64,000 nt of DNA from UBA4459 sp963776205 (GTDB lineage: Bacteria; Bacteroidota; Bacteroidia; Bacteroidales; F082), in assembly GCA_963776205.1 (NCBI GenBank), contig CAVZLR010000002.1, forward strand, positions 685,703 to 749,702, read 5' to 3'. A model generated the notes under the pieces. It saw only the letters and a list, made by a program, of their open reading frames with translations, was not told the origin of the DNA and searched no databases. Shown in pieces: positions 16,058-25,892 of the stretch (position 1 is its first letter; each line of letters opens with the position of its first letter). A program made the position numbers and the translations under genes.

Positions 16058-16798
16058 ATGAAAATCAAGAAACATATACCCAATTTTATTACTTTGCTCA
16101 ATCTGCTTGCGGGTTTGTTATCCATTTACTACGGGATGATCGATGAACTTCAGTTTGCAGCTATGATGATTTTCGTGGCTGCAGTTTTTGATTTTTTTGA
16201 CGGATTTATGGCCAGACTTCTCAATGCAAAATCCGCCATCGGCATTCAATTGGATTCGTTAGCTGATATGGTTTCTTTTGGAGTAGCACCTGCTTTCATC
16301 CTTTTTCACACCATTGAGTATTGTATCGAACTTACAGGTATTTCAACATGGGAGTACCTGCCTTTTACAGCCTTAATTATACCTTTGTTTGCAGCCTTAC
16401 GGTTGGCAAAATTCAACATTGATGAAGAACAGCAAACATCTTTTATAGGCATGCCTACACCTGCCATTGCTATTTTAATGGCTTCTTTCCCAATCATGAT
16501 ATTGGTATGCCTTGATGACAATAAAGGTCTATATTACGATATAGTTACCAATCCATATTTTCTGGCAGGTATTGCCGTCATCAGTTCGTTTTTAATGGTT
16601 TCAAAAATCCCAATGTTTGCCTTGAAATTCACTTCTGTAAGCTGGGCTGAAAATCAAACCAGGTATATATTTATTATACTTTCGGTTTTCCTTATTTTCC
16701 TGTTAAAATTGGCTGCTATACCCCTGATTATATTATTGTACCTGCTATTATCAATTGCATTTACTCTATTTAAGGATCCAGAAGAGAAGCTTGATTAA
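16058..16798 (+). CDS. pssA: CDP-diacylglycerol--serine O-phosphatidyltransferase
   Basis: Makes phosphatidylserine, precursor of phosphatidylethanolamine, from CDP-diacylglycerol and serine in the inner membrane. The CDP-alcohol phosphotransferase motif D-G-x2-A-R-x8-G-x3-D-x3-D is complete at about residues 47-72 (DGFMARLL..AIGIQLDSLAD). Six to eight membrane helices, 246 aa, typical size. It stands alone on the plus strand, divergent from the SQR-like gene and convergent with lptB. Confidence 0.9.
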   Translation: MKIKKHIPNFITLLNLLAGLLSIYYGMIDELQFAAMMIFVAAVFDFFDGFMARLLNAKSAIGIQLDSLADMVSFGVAPAFILFHTIEYCIELTGISTWEYLPFTALIIPLFAALRLAKFNIDEEQQTSFIGMPTPAIAILMASFPIMILVCLDDNKGLYYDIVTNPYFLAGIAVISSFLMVSKIPMFALKFTSVSWAENQTRYIFIILSVFLIFLLKLAAIPLIILLYLLLSIAFTLFKDPEEKLD

Positions 16799-16826
16799 GA
16801 AGGAAATAATTTTATGACCAGGCGTT

Positions 16827-17576
16827 TTATTCTTTAATATTGGAAAAATCTTTTTTTCTCAATTCGAAATTCTGCCCGAGATAAACTTTTCTGACGTGCT
16901 TATCTTCTGCCAGTTCTTCGGCAGAACCTGCTTTAAGAATTGATCCTTCGAACATAAGGTAGGCCCGGTCGACGATACTCAGGGTTTCATGCACATTGTG
17001 GTCTGTAATCAGTATGCCTATATTTTTAGTTTTAAGCTTTGATACGATCGATTGTATGTCTTCAACCGCGATGGGGTCAACACCCGCAAATGGTTCATCG
17101 AGCAGTATAAAATTTGGATTAACGGCAAGAGCCCTGGCTATTTCAGTTCTTCTTCTTTCACCCCCGGAAAGCTGAATACCTTTGCTTTTTCTGATGTGTT
17201 GCAACCCGAATTCAGCAAGTAAGGATTCTATTCTCTCATTTTGCTCTTCTTTAGCCAGCTTGGTAAATTGCATAACAGCGCGCAGGTTATCTTCAACACT
17301 GAGATGCCTGAACACAGAAGCTTCCTGGGCCAGATAACCTATACCAAGCTGTGCACGTTTATACATAGGCATATCGGTTATTTCAGTATCATCGAGGAAG
17401 ACCTTACCTGAGAAAGGTTTAATCAATCCAACAATCATATAAAATGTGGTAGTTTTTCCAGCACCATTCGGACCCAGCAAACCTATAATTTCCCCCTGGT
17501 TCACTTCAACGGAAACTGATTTGGCAACTGTACGTTGACGGTATTTTTTTACAAGATCAACAGTGTGTAGTTTCAT
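16827..17576 (-). CDS. lptB: Lipopolysaccharide export ABC transporter ATP-binding protein LptB
   Basis: Cytoplasmic ATPase of the Lpt machine that moves LPS from the inner to the outer membrane. Walker A GPNGAGKTT (about residues 35-43), signature LSGGERRRTEIARAL, Walker B FILLDEPFAGVD and the switch histidine in ITDHNVHETL are all present. The close match of GVDPIAVEDIQ to LptB family sequence separates it from other ABC ATPases. 249 aa, normal length. It follows the DUF5686 gene by 33 bp. Confidence 0.93.
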   Translation of the reverse strand: MKLHTVDLVKKYRQRTVAKSVSVEVNQGEIIGLLGPNGAGKTTTFYMIVGLIKPFSGKVFLDDTEITDMPMYKRAQLGIGYLAQEASVFRHLSVEDNLRAVMQFTKLAKEEQNERIESLLAEFGLQHIRKSKGIQLSGGERRRTEIARALAVNPNFILLDEPFAGVDPIAVEDIQSIVSKLKTKNIGILITDHNVHETLSIVDRAYLMFEGSILKAGSAEELAEDKHVRKVYLGQNFELRKKDFSNIKE

Positions 17577-17608
17577 AGTGTATTCAAAGGTAGAAAATAA
17601 TCGTTTGT

Positions 17609-20152
17609 TTAAAACGAAAAGTATATCGTTGCAAATATCCCAAATTTTGAGACATCTTGATTGCCCGGATCGTTAAGATGTGTTAAACGCCAGATAGCAT
17701 AAATACGTAGCACTTTAAAAATATTTTCAATACCTGCACCAGTTTCCATATAAGGTTCGGTTCCCAATGGTCTTAAATTATCCGGAAACTCAGAGAATGA
17801 CAAGTTTTTATCAGTAAGGGTTCCATATAACCCCCTGAAGTATACCACTTCGCGCCACTTAAGTTTTCTAAAGCCAGGTATCTTATTAAAAAAGAACCCG
17901 TCAAAATGATGAGTATAAAAGAAATTGATATACTGATCACTCATGAACTCATAATAATTCATCATATTCGATGAGCTTTGATCAAATAACCAGGTCTCAT
18001 TTCCGTCATGGATTTTAAGCAAGGGATAGGGCAAAGTTCCCCATATTTTACCAGCATCGATAATGAATCTTGACCAGCCAATTATACCAACATTAAACCA
18101 TTGTTCTAATTCAATATTTAACTTGTGATAGGTGTAATCTTTGTTATGTGACAGTGGAACACCATACCGGTAACTAATGGTAATTATCGGGTAAGCACTT
18201 TTGATGGTTGCCCGATTAAATTTTCCATCAATATATGTTTCCTTAAACGATATCCTGGTATCAATTCCTATTTCTGAGGTTGTTATCGACTTTGTATAAA
18301 CAGTATCATAGCGTGAATCAGGAAATATAACAAAGGAGGAATCGCCCAGGGGAAATAGTTCTCTTCGCGTAAGATTTACAGTATTTATGAGTCCGTTAAA
18401 CCATTCATATTCATAAGCCATTTTGTATTCCCTGACATAGGTTAGTTTATCAATGGGGCCCCGGCTGAAAAACGAACTCAATATATTATCGGTTGCTCTT
18501 GCTGTTGCACTTATCCCTAGTTGTTCCAGATCATATTTGTACGATAACAAGAGTGAACGTCTTGGATTTTTTTTGGGTAAATACAATAGTTTGCCTCCAA
18601 ATTTAAATATATCATCCAAGGTACCATAGGCGACATAAGCTTCCAAATTGATTTTTTTACTAAAAGTTGTTGTTGTACGTCCGCCAATCCTGAAACGGGC
18701 ACCTTCAATCGCATTGTAACTAAATAACTTAAAATATGGACCCAGTTCAATTTTTCCCCATGGAATGTAGCCTGTTACAAGCATGTATGAAATATTTCGG
18801 TATCTTTTAAATTCAGGTACTTTTTTCACAGAATCAATCATCTCATAAATGCCGTCTTCTGTTTCTGATAGTTCTTCGGGGCGCATCATATTCCAGTACG
18901 AATCATCCTTACTATATGCATTGGGTTCAATTGTCATTTTAACAGGTGTACGAAATATAGAACTGTTATTGGGCACATTAAATCTGAAATTGCTGAATAT
19001 ATTTGTCTTATAGCCGTATGCACCAACTATTTTACGCGTATTTTCAACAACATTAAAATCGACAAATAATTTTTCCTTTGATTTTATCCATGAAGTGTCT
19101 CCTATTTTGAAAAATTCCTGTTTTACCCCCAAATCATTCACAAAATTCAGATTCGCATCGTCTGCAATTCGCATCTCAATATCAGTAATTGCATAGGAAG
19201 TATCATTTACCCAAAGTCCTCCAGTATAAGTAAGTTCCTGCTTTCTTTTTGGTTTGAACATGATATAATAACACCACTTGCCTTCCATAAAAGCACTATC
19301 AATCAAATAATACTTATAAAAGTCGTGTCCGAAATCGGCAATCGGGCTAATAAAGTTTTTATCAAATAACTCATTAAAATTGCTATAAACATTGATTTCC
19401 TGAGATAATTTACCAATAAACTGCGTTAAGTTAATACTATCCAGTCCTGCTACTTTGGATGCCAGCAAAATCTCTTTTTTTGATTTGGGATTACTTCTTT
19501 CGTATATTTCCGACATGGTTTCAGTAATCATCATTGGCAAATAAGACTTACCGCTAATTGTTGATGTGTCTACATAGTCCAGAATAAATCGAAAAGGTTC
19601 CATTAATTTCCTGTTGATCATTCGGGCTGATACATTGTTCGCATCTAACTGGATCTTGGTATATGAATTATATTTATAGGATGTACTTGGTTTGAATTCG
19701 TTTTTCTTCTTGTACTTAACAATGCTGTCTATCAGCGCATCGGCAGGGTTGCCAGTATATAAAATAACAACTTCCGGTAAGTCCTCATCTTTATATTCCA
19801 ATTCAAAATTTATGGTTTGAAACTGCCCTCCGGTCACAGCTTTTGTAATAGCCGTATAACCAAGTAAAGAAGCCCGAATTGAATCATTATTTGAATGATT
19901 TATTTCGATAGCATAAGTGCCGTCAAAATCAGTCAGGGTTCCTTGAGATGTGCTCTTTATAATAATATTAGCAAAAGGAATGGGTTCTTTTGATTGTGCA
20001 TCTATCACCTGACCCATTATTTTTGTTTCCTGTGTAAGTCCAATAACAGGCATAAGAACTATAATTATTCCTGCCAGCAAGCTGGTCACAAATAACAAAG
20101 TTCTGGAATGATTTATTCTGGATTTGTTATTACTCAGATTTCCCGGATTCAT
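17609..20152 (-). CDS. DUF5686 / carboxypeptidase-regulatory-like outer membrane protein
   Basis: A likely outer membrane barrel protein of 847 aa. A hydrophobic export segment (about residues 20-45) is followed by a carboxypeptidase-regulatory-like domain (GQVIDAQSKEPIPFANIIIK...GTLTDFDGTY pattern, about 45-130) and the large DUF5686 region (about 140-847) ending in IFATIYFSF, an aromatic C-terminus typical of Bam-inserted barrels. I start it at ATG 20152 (MNPGNLSNNK); this overlaps the end of the CMD gene by 23 bp and suggests translational coupling. Function of the family is not established. Confidence 0.85.
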   Translation of the reverse strand: MNPGNLSNNKSRINHSRTLLFVTSLLAGIIIVLMPVIGLTQETKIMGQVIDAQSKEPIPFANIIIKSTSQGTLTDFDGTYAIEINHSNNDSIRASLLGYTAITKAVTGGQFQTINFELEYKDEDLPEVVILYTGNPADALIDSIVKYKKKNEFKPSTSYKYNSYTKIQLDANNVSARMINRKLMEPFRFILDYVDTSTISGKSYLPMMITETMSEIYERSNPKSKKEILLASKVAGLDSINLTQFIGKLSQEINVYSNFNELFDKNFISPIADFGHDFYKYYLIDSAFMEGKWCYYIMFKPKRKQELTYTGGLWVNDTSYAITDIEMRIADDANLNFVNDLGVKQEFFKIGDTSWIKSKEKLFVDFNVVENTRKIVGAYGYKTNIFSNFRFNVPNNSSIFRTPVKMTIEPNAYSKDDSYWNMMRPEELSETEDGIYEMIDSVKKVPEFKRYRNISYMLVTGYIPWGKIELGPYFKLFSYNAIEGARFRIGGRTTTTFSKKINLEAYVAYGTLDDIFKFGGKLLYLPKKNPRRSLLLSYKYDLEQLGISATARATDNILSSFFSRGPIDKLTYVREYKMAYEYEWFNGLINTVNLTRRELFPLGDSSFVIFPDSRYDTVYTKSITTSEIGIDTRISFKETYIDGKFNRATIKSAYPIITISYRYGVPLSHNKDYTYHKLNIELEQWFNVGIIGWSRFIIDAGKIWGTLPYPLLKIHDGNETWLFDQSSSNMMNYYEFMSDQYINFFYTHHFDGFFFNKIPGFRKLKWREVVYFRGLYGTLTDKNLSFSEFPDNLRPLGTEPYMETGAGIENIFKVLRIYAIWRLTHLNDPGNQDVSKFGIFATIYFSF

Positions 20153-20492
20153 TGAGTTCCTCCCAAAATTCCAACGCTCTGCGGGTATGCGGTATAACAA
20201 TGCTACCCCCAACTAAGTTAGCTATGCCAAATGTTTCCATCAGTTCGTTTGTAGTGATTCCTTGCTTGTAACATTGTAGCAAATGGTAGGCAATGCAATC
20301 ATCGCATCTTAATACCATCGAAGCAACTAGTCCCAGCAATTCTTTAGTTTTACTTTCCAGAACTCCCTCCTGGTAAGCTAGTGTATCAATACTGAAAATT
20401 CTTTTCAGGATTTTGTTATCAGGAGCGTTCAGAATTTTCAAATTCATCAGTTCCCGGTATTCATTAAACTTGTCTACTTTATTGTTTTTCAT
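20130..20492 (-). CDS. Carboxymuconolactone decarboxylase-family (AhpD-like) protein
   Basis: 120 aa, all-alpha CMD fold. The redox-type CxxC motif with a following histidine (RCDDCIAYHLLQCYK, about residues 62-76) is the AhpD signature and suggests a thiol-dependent peroxidase or reductant role rather than a true decarboxylase. The second conserved block, GITTNELMETFGIANLVGG, is present. It lies 11 bp after kdsD and overlaps the following DUF5686 gene, so the three genes look like one operon. Confidence 0.85.
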   Translation of the reverse strand: MKNNKVDKFNEYRELMNLKILNAPDNKILKRIFSIDTLAYQEGVLESKTKELLGLVASMVLRCDDCIAYHLLQCYKQGITTNELMETFGIANLVGGSIVIPHTRRALEFWEELNESGKSE

Positions 20493-20503
20493 TATCTTGA
20501 ATT

Positions 20504-21469
20504 CTATAATATCCCTTCTTTCAAAATGTCATGCAAATGAATTACACCAATATACTTGTTTTCATCCGTCACAGGCAGCTGTGTGATATTCTTTTCACGC
20601 ATGATATTCAAGGCATCAGCCACTAGTTCATCTTTATTTATTGATTTTGGATTCCGGGTCATTACATCTCTGGCTTTTAGGCTCTGAAAGTTTGAATGGT
20701 TTTGAATCATCCTTCTCAGATCGCCATCTGTGATGATCCCAACCAGTTTATCCTGATCAAGAACAGCTGTTGCTCCCAATCTTTTAGAAGATATCTCAAT
20801 TATCACATTAGAGATCGTTTCAGTTATTTGAACAGAAGGAACCAGGTTATTTACAGCAAGGTCTTCTACCCTGAGAAACATTCTTTTTCCAAGTATCCCT
20901 CCCGGATGAAATTTAGCAAAATCAGAAGGTGTAAAGCCGCGCATCTCCAATAAGCATATGGCCAGCGCATCTCCCATCACTAATTGGGCTGTTGTGCTTG
21001 CAGTAGGTGCCAAATTATTTGGGCATGCTTCTTTTTGAACCGTTGTATCAACGATATAATCAGCCTGTTTAGCCAAATATGAATCAGAATTACCTAATAT
21101 GGCTATAAGTTTATTGCCACGTGCTTTCAACAACGGAACCAATACTTTAATTTCAGGTGTTTCACCGCTTTTTGACAGTGCAATCACCACATCATCTTCA
21201 CAAATGATGCCTAAATCGCCATGGATTGCATCAGCGGCATGCATAAATATGGCAGGTGTCCCTGTTGAATTAAAAGTAGCTACAATCTTCTGGGCAATAT
21301 TGGCGCTTTTACCTATGCCTGTAATAATTGCTCTACCTTTCATATGGAATAATAACTCAACTGAATGAATAAAATCCTCATTCACCGAATTCAATAAATC
21401 TTTAACAGACCTATACTCTGTTTCGATTGTTGAAATAGCCGTTTTCCGAATTTTTTCCTTTTGGTCCAA
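20504..21469 (-). CDS. kdsD: Arabinose-5-phosphate isomerase (KpsF/GutQ family)
   Basis: Converts ribulose 5-phosphate to arabinose 5-phosphate, the first step of Kdo synthesis for LPS. An N-terminal SIS domain (about residues 35-190) has TGIGKSANIAQKI and SKSGETPEI; two CBS domains fill about 200-320 (VGIITDGDLRR, DVMTRNPKSI, IGVIHLHDIL). 321 aa, normal. First gene of the kdsD - CMD - DUF5686 - lptB series, fitting envelope biogenesis. Divergent from recQ. Confidence 0.93.
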   Translation of the reverse strand: MDQKEKIRKTAISTIETEYRSVKDLLNSVNEDFIHSVELLFHMKGRAIITGIGKSANIAQKIVATFNSTGTPAIFMHAADAIHGDLGIICEDDVVIALSKSGETPEIKVLVPLLKARGNKLIAILGNSDSYLAKQADYIVDTTVQKEACPNNLAPTASTTAQLVMGDALAICLLEMRGFTPSDFAKFHPGGILGKRMFLRVEDLAVNNLVPSVQITETISNVIIEISSKRLGATAVLDQDKLVGIITDGDLRRMIQNHSNFQSLKARDVMTRNPKSINKDELVADALNIMREKNITQLPVTDENKYIGVIHLHDILKEGIL

Positions 21470-21494
21470 ACTTTTTTTTATTAAAACTGTTTTT

Positions 21495-21520
21495 TTTGAG
21501 GTTTTTTATACTTATATTTG
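21495..21520 (+). promoter_or_regulatory. Putative Bacteroidota promoter for recQ
   Basis: TATATTTG at 21513-21520 fits the -7 consensus TAnnTTTG. TTTG at 21495-21498 is the nearest -33 candidate, but the 14 bp spacing is shorter than the usual 17-23. It is about 100 bp upstream of the recQ start. Confidence 0.35.
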
Positions 21521-21622
21521 TGTATGTAGATATGAGTACTATACAAGTCTCTCAATTTCAAATCCTAATACCCATATTTGACTAAAGAACACGAAGACAA
21601 AGATATGATTTATCTGACATAA

Positions 21623-23833
21623 ATGATGGCAGCAACACAAGACAAATACGGGCTAAAACCTATCCTAAAGACATTTTTCGGTTTTTCAAGCTTTAAAGGA
21701 AATCAGGAAGCAATCATTATCAATTTAATGGAAGGGAATGACACATTTGTTTTAATGCCGACAGGCGGAGGTAAATCGTTGTGTTATCAATTACCTGCGC
21801 TTCTGAAGGAAGGGACTGCTATTGTTGTCTCTCCTCTTATCGCATTAATGAAAAACCAGGTTGATATGATCCGCAATTTTGGAACACAAGGTGGTATTGC
21901 CCATGTCATGAACTCCTCGCTTTCAAAAACGGAATTAAATTTAGTAAAGGAAGATTTGCTTTCAGGCAAAACCAAATTGCTTTACATGGCACCTGAATCT
22001 TTAACTAAAGAAGATAATATTGAGTTTCTTCAGCAGATAAACATATCATTTTATGCCATAGACGAAGCTCATTGTATTTCAGAATGGGGTCACGATTTCA
22101 GACCTGAGTACCGAAAACTCAGACCTATAATGAGCGCCATTGGCAAAAAGGTACCTACCATTGGACTTACAGCTACAGCCACTCTTAAGGTTCAGGAAGA
22201 TATTCTGAAAAACCTTGATATAGTAAACGCACAGGTATATAAGTCTTCCTTCGACAGGGTAAATTTATATTATGAAGTCCGGCCAAAAACTAAAAATGTC
22301 ATCAGAGACATTATTAAATACATTAAAACACAACCTGGCAAGTCGGGTATTGTTTATTGCTTGTCGAGAAAAAAAGTAGAAGAAATTGCTGAGACTCTTG
22401 TTGTGAACGGTATAAGGGCACTACCGTACCATGCCGGTCTGGATGCTTCAACCAGGAAGAAAAATCAGGACATGTTCCTGATGGAAGAAGTTGAAGTAAT
22501 TGTTGCTACCATTGCTTTTGGAATGGGTATTGATAAACCCGACATTCGATTTGTAATTCATCACGATATTCCTAAAAGTATTGAAGGCTATTACCAGGAG
22601 ACAGGGCGTGGCGGACGTGACGGAGGCGAAGGAAACTGCGTTACATTTTACAGCTATGATGACATTCAGAAGCTGGAGAAATTTATGAAAGACAAACCTG
22701 TAGCCGAACAGGAAATTGCGAAAGAATTGCTTTTTGAAACCGTGGCATATGCCGAATCATCAGTTTGCCGACATAAATTATTACTTCATTATTTTGGCGA
22801 GTATTATCCTCATGATAATTGCGGTGCTTGTGATAATTGCCTGAATCCAAAGGAGAAATTTGAAGGGCAGGAAGACATGAAACTGGCTATCGAAGCCATT
22901 ATATTTACCAAGCAACAATTTAAAGCAAAGATCATTGCAGACATTCTGGCGGGAAAGAAAAGTGGTGATATCAAAGCTATCAAACTCGATAAAATTGAAA
23001 TATTTGGCGATGGAAAGGACCATGAATCTAAATACTGGAATATGGTGTTACGGCAATGTTTGATCCATAAACTGATAGAAAAAGAGATTGAAAATTATGG
23101 CATTTTAAAGGTTACTAAAGCAGGGGAGGAATTTACTAAGAAACCATACAGTATCATGATCGCCAGAGACCATGATTATGAGGGTGATGATGACGATGAC
23201 GGTATCATTACCGCGAATGGAGGTCAAAGAAGCAGTGGCACAGATGCTACATTATTTACCATGCTGAAAGATTTGAGAAAAGATATCTCGAAAAAAGAAA
23301 ATCTGCCACCATTTGTTATCTTTCAGGACCCTTCATTGGAAGACATGGCAATTCAATATCCCATTTCTGAAGAAGAGCTGACGCAAATTGTAGGAGTTGG
23401 AACAGGAAAGGCTGCCAAATATGGCGGGCCATTTATCGAACTTATCAAACAATATGTTGAAGAAAATGAAATAACCAGGCCAAATGACATGGTTATTAAA
23501 TCCGTGGTTAATAAGTCAGGATTAAAAGTTCATATCATTAAAAGTATTGACAGAAAATTGCCATTAAAAGATATTGCAAAAGCAAAAGACATGACATTGA
23601 GTGAGATGCTTACTGAAATTGAACGAATTGTGTCTTCAGGAACCAAGCTGGATATAAGTTATTATATCAATGAATATATTGATGAGTACCACCAGGAAGA
23701 AATCTATGATTATTTTTCAGAAGCAGAAACAGATTCCATTTCAGAAGCACTTGCAGAATTAGGTGAGTCAGAGTTCACTGAAGAGGAAATCAGGCTATTA
23801 CGCATCAAGTATTTATCAGACGTTGGCAATTAG
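21623..23833 (+). CDS. recQ: ATP-dependent DNA helicase RecQ
   Basis: 3'-5' DNA helicase for recombination and replication repair. Walker A PTGGGKSLCYQ (about residue 47), DEAH box (AIDEAHCISEWGHDFRP), motif VI (QETGRGGRDG), RQC zinc ligands (CRHKLLLHYF..NCGACDNC), HRDC domain (about residues 530-610, LFTMLKDLRKDISKKENLPP) and an additional C-terminal helical domain (about 630-736). 736 aa, slightly longer than E. coli RecQ, as usual in Bacteroidota. Two adjacent ATGs (21623, 21626). An acidic Asp-rich insertion (EGDDDDDG, about residue 525) lies between RQC and HRDC. Confidence 0.95.
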   Translation: MMAATQDKYGLKPILKTFFGFSSFKGNQEAIIINLMEGNDTFVLMPTGGGKSLCYQLPALLKEGTAIVVSPLIALMKNQVDMIRNFGTQGGIAHVMNSSLSKTELNLVKEDLLSGKTKLLYMAPESLTKEDNIEFLQQINISFYAIDEAHCISEWGHDFRPEYRKLRPIMSAIGKKVPTIGLTATATLKVQEDILKNLDIVNAQVYKSSFDRVNLYYEVRPKTKNVIRDIIKYIKTQPGKSGIVYCLSRKKVEEIAETLVVNGIRALPYHAGLDASTRKKNQDMFLMEEVEVIVATIAFGMGIDKPDIRFVIHHDIPKSIEGYYQETGRGGRDGGEGNCVTFYSYDDIQKLEKFMKDKPVAEQEIAKELLFETVAYAESSVCRHKLLLHYFGEYYPHDNCGACDNCLNPKEKFEGQEDMKLAIEAIIFTKQQFKAKIIADILAGKKSGDIKAIKLDKIEIFGDGKDHESKYWNMVLRQCLIHKLIEKEIENYGILKVTKAGEEFTKKPYSIMIARDHDYEGDDDDDGIITANGGQRSSGTDATLFTMLKDLRKDISKKENLPPFVIFQDPSLEDMAIQYPISEEELTQIVGVGTGKAAKYGGPFIELIKQYVEENEITRPNDMVIKSVVNKSGLKVHIIKSIDRKLPLKDIAKAKDMTLSEMLTEIERIVSSGTKLDISYYINEYIDEYHQEEIYDYFSEAETDSISEALAELGESEFTEEEIRLLRIKYLSDVGN

Positions 23834-24370
23834 ATGATCAATAAAGTACTAATCCTGTTTGTCACATCGACACTTTTATTTTTTTCATGCTATCATGAAA
23901 ATCATCCACAGGTAGAAGTTCCTGAAAATCTACTTTCAAAAAAACAGATGGTGGATATTTTAACGGATATTTATTTAGCTGAAGGAGCCATTATTTATCA
24001 CCGGATGAATAAAACATTTGCTGAAGAGAAGAGTGCCAGCTATTTTAAATTGATTTTTGACGAACACCAAATTACGCACCGGATTTTAAAAGACAATCTT
24101 GGGTATTACAATTCTGATCCGGAAATTATGGAAGAAATACTTGAGGATGTGCTTTCCAATCTGAGTAAGTTGCAAGCCGAAGTATCGGCAATGGAAGACC
24201 CTTTGAATGATACAATTCCACAAAAACTGAATGACACTTTTCCAGGTAATTTCCCTCCATCTGTATACTATCAAAAGGACTGGTCCTTCGCTTCACTTAT
24301 TGATTCACTATTATTAATGCCCGTTGATTCTGTTTACAAAAGAATTAATGACAGCACTATTTTTGAATGA
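23834..24370 (+). CDS. DUF4296-domain lipoprotein
   Basis: Starts directly after the recQ stop codon (TAG then ATG), so it is coupled to recQ. Lipoprotein leader with Cys19 in LLFFSCYHEN. The conserved block LLSKKQMVDILTDIYLAEG (about residues 35-53) identifies DUF4296, a Bacteroidota-specific family of unknown role. It is likely anchored on the periplasmic side of a membrane. 178 aa. Confidence 0.88.
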   Translation: MINKVLILFVTSTLLFFSCYHENHPQVEVPENLLSKKQMVDILTDIYLAEGAIIYHRMNKTFAEEKSASYFKLIFDEHQITHRILKDNLGYYNSDPEIMEEILEDVLSNLSKLQAEVSAMEDPLNDTIPQKLNDTFPGNFPPSVYYQKDWSFASLIDSLLLMPVDSVYKRINDSTIFE

Positions 24371-24383
24371 TCCGGGTTGATCT

Positions 24384-24833
24384 TTATTTTGAATAGATGG
24401 CTTTCCTGGTTTCAATATCAATGCCATTATCAAGTACAAACTCAAAATCCAATTGCTTTGTTGAGATATAAGTTCCGGTGCCATTACTTAAAAAGTCATC
24501 GCCAATATTTTGCTTATCTATAATTATTCTGTTTCCAACAACTAATCCTATAGCACTTCCTCCCATATCGGCAAAATTATTTAATATCACCTGGGTTGAT
24601 TGTGCCGGATTTTTTACAATACTTACCACGTAGTTAATTCTTCCGGGTTGGTCGCTTACATTCCATGTTCCCAGGAATTTATCCCTTGTATCAGTATAAT
24701 CCGAATCACCGTCTTCAATAGTACATGCTTGAAATATAAAAAGGATCGCAATAAAACATGCTATTTTACTAACCGTTGTGCCCCTATGCAAATATTTTAA
24801 AATTCCTGAATTCATATATTTTATAATTATCAT
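24384..24833 (-). CDS. Hypothetical lipoprotein (149 aa)
   Basis: A lipobox occurs at about residue 37 (LFIFQACTIE), preceded by a hydrophobic run (ACFIAILFIFQA); the leader is unusually long, so the true start may be the second Met at 24815 or later. The mature part has a 'FLGTWNVSD' motif after a spacer, the pattern of small beta-barrel lipoproteins in this phylum. It is 4 bp downstream of deoC on the same strand. Function unknown. Confidence 0.65.
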   Translation of the reverse strand: MIIIKYMNSGILKYLHRGTTVSKIACFIAILFIFQACTIEDGDSDYTDTRDKFLGTWNVSDQPGRINYVVSIVKNPAQSTQVILNNFADMGGSAIGLVVGNRIIIDKQNIGDDFLSNGTGTYISTKQLDFEFVLDNGIDIETRKAIYSK

Positions 24834-24837
24834 ATTG

Positions 24838-25686
24838 TTATTTATTCACAATGTCATTATACACATTGCCAGCCAGGCTGCTTGCCCCGATCCTGAAATA
24901 TGAATTCGACAACCAGCGCTCTCCCAGCAGATGTTTCAGCAGAATATAATATGAGATGGCCTCTTTTGTGGTTGAAATGCCTCCTGCTGGTTTGATGCCT
25001 ATCATTTTTCCGGTAGCTTCAAAATATTCTTTAATGGTTTCCAGCATGATGATAAATGCCTCGTGAGTGGCTGCCGGAACAATTTTTCCTGTTGACGTTT
25101 TTATAAAATCCGCCCCGGCATTGATGGCAATTTCACTGGCTTTCCGTATCAACTCAACCGATTTCAACTCCCCTGTTTCGAGGATCACTTTCAAATGGGC
25201 TTCACCGCAAGCTTCTTTGATCAAACTTACTTCATCAAAAACAAAGTCTGCATCACCTTCAATAAGCCTGCCTCTCGAAATCACCATATCAATCTCATCG
25301 GCACCATGATCCACAGCATATTTTACCTCGTCAATACGCGCTGTTATAGGTGACTGGCCGCTTGGAAAAGCGCCGGCCACGCAAGCGGTTTTAATATCAG
25401 TACCTTTTAATGCCTGGTGCACTGTTTTTGCAAAAACGGGATATACACATACGGCCGCCACATTAGGTATGCCTTTTTCGCCACTGAAATATGAAGTTGC
25501 CTGCCGGCAAAGGGTTTCAACTTTCTGAAATGTGTCGTCACCGTTTAATGTGGTCAAATCAATACAACCTATAATTTGTTTCAATACCTGTTGCCTGTCA
25601 ATTTCCGTTTTTCCAGCTTCAATTATCTTCCTGGCCTTATGTTCCAATTCTGGTAGTGCATATTTATACTCTGAAAAGCTATACAT
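24838..25686 (-). CDS. deoC: Deoxyribose-phosphate aldolase DeoC
   Basis: Cleaves 2-deoxyribose 5-phosphate to acetaldehyde and glyceraldehyde 3-phosphate, the last step of deoxynucleoside use. Signature blocks: CIDLTTLNGDDT near the start, NVAAVCVYP, ADEIDMVIS, and the Schiff-base lysine in GADFIKTSTGK (about residue 200). 282 aa, a little longer than E. coli DeoC (259), mostly by an N-terminal helix. It may feed on deoxynucleosides from the DNA-degrading locus at 32-38 kb (inference). Confidence 0.93.
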   Translation of the reverse strand: MYSFSEYKYALPELEHKARKIIEAGKTEIDRQQVLKQIIGCIDLTTLNGDDTFQKVETLCRQATSYFSGEKGIPNVAAVCVYPVFAKTVHQALKGTDIKTACVAGAFPSGQSPITARIDEVKYAVDHGADEIDMVISRGRLIEGDADFVFDEVSLIKEACGEAHLKVILETGELKSVELIRKASEIAINAGADFIKTSTGKIVPAATHEAFIIMLETIKEYFEATGKMIGIKPAGGISTTKEAISYYILLKHLLGERWLSNSYFRIGASSLAGNVYNDIVNK

Positions 25687-25712
25687 TTCTTTTTTTGTAC
25701 AAAGCTATAAAT

Positions 25713-25738
25713 AAAAAAGGTCGCTAAAGCGACCTTTT
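25713..25738. terminator. Rho-independent terminator
   Basis: AAAAGGTCGC-TAAA-GCGACCTTTT: a perfect hairpin with A and T flanks that can work on either strand. On the minus strand it follows the partial tRNA copy (25749-25765) and precedes deoC. Confidence 0.8.
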
Positions 25739-25748
25739 CTTAGTAGCG

Positions 25749-25765
25749 GTAGCGGGGACCGGATT
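25749..25765 (-). repeat. Partial duplicate of the 3' end of the initiator tRNA
   Basis: GTAGCGGGGACCGGATT is identical to 25920-25936, the last 16 bases of the tRNA-Met gene plus one flanking base. The sequences then diverge (AACTCC against CGAACC). It is followed on the minus strand by its own terminator (25713-25738). It could be the tail of a decayed tandem tRNA copy or an attachment-site-like remnant; no integrase is nearby. Confidence 0.6.
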
Positions 25766-25832
25766 AACTCCCTACGGTCGTTGATCACAAAAAAGGGGGC
25801 TTAACAAAACCAAAGCCTGCTGCTGCGCTGTT

Positions 25833-25892
25833 GGGCTTTCTTATTTCCTGAGCTTACAAACAAGTTTGTGCTCAGCCTAATAAGAAAAGCCC
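25833..25892. other. Long near-perfect hairpin between tRNA and partial tRNA copy
   Basis: GGGCTTTCTTA..CCTGAGC..ACAAAC pairs with GTTTGT..GCTCAG..TAAGAAAAGCCC around an AA loop, almost 29 bp per arm with a few bulges. The right arm shares its last bases (AAAGCCC) with the terminator at 25886-25912, so the two structures exclude each other. A further AAAGCC arm lies at 25812-25817. Confidence 0.55.
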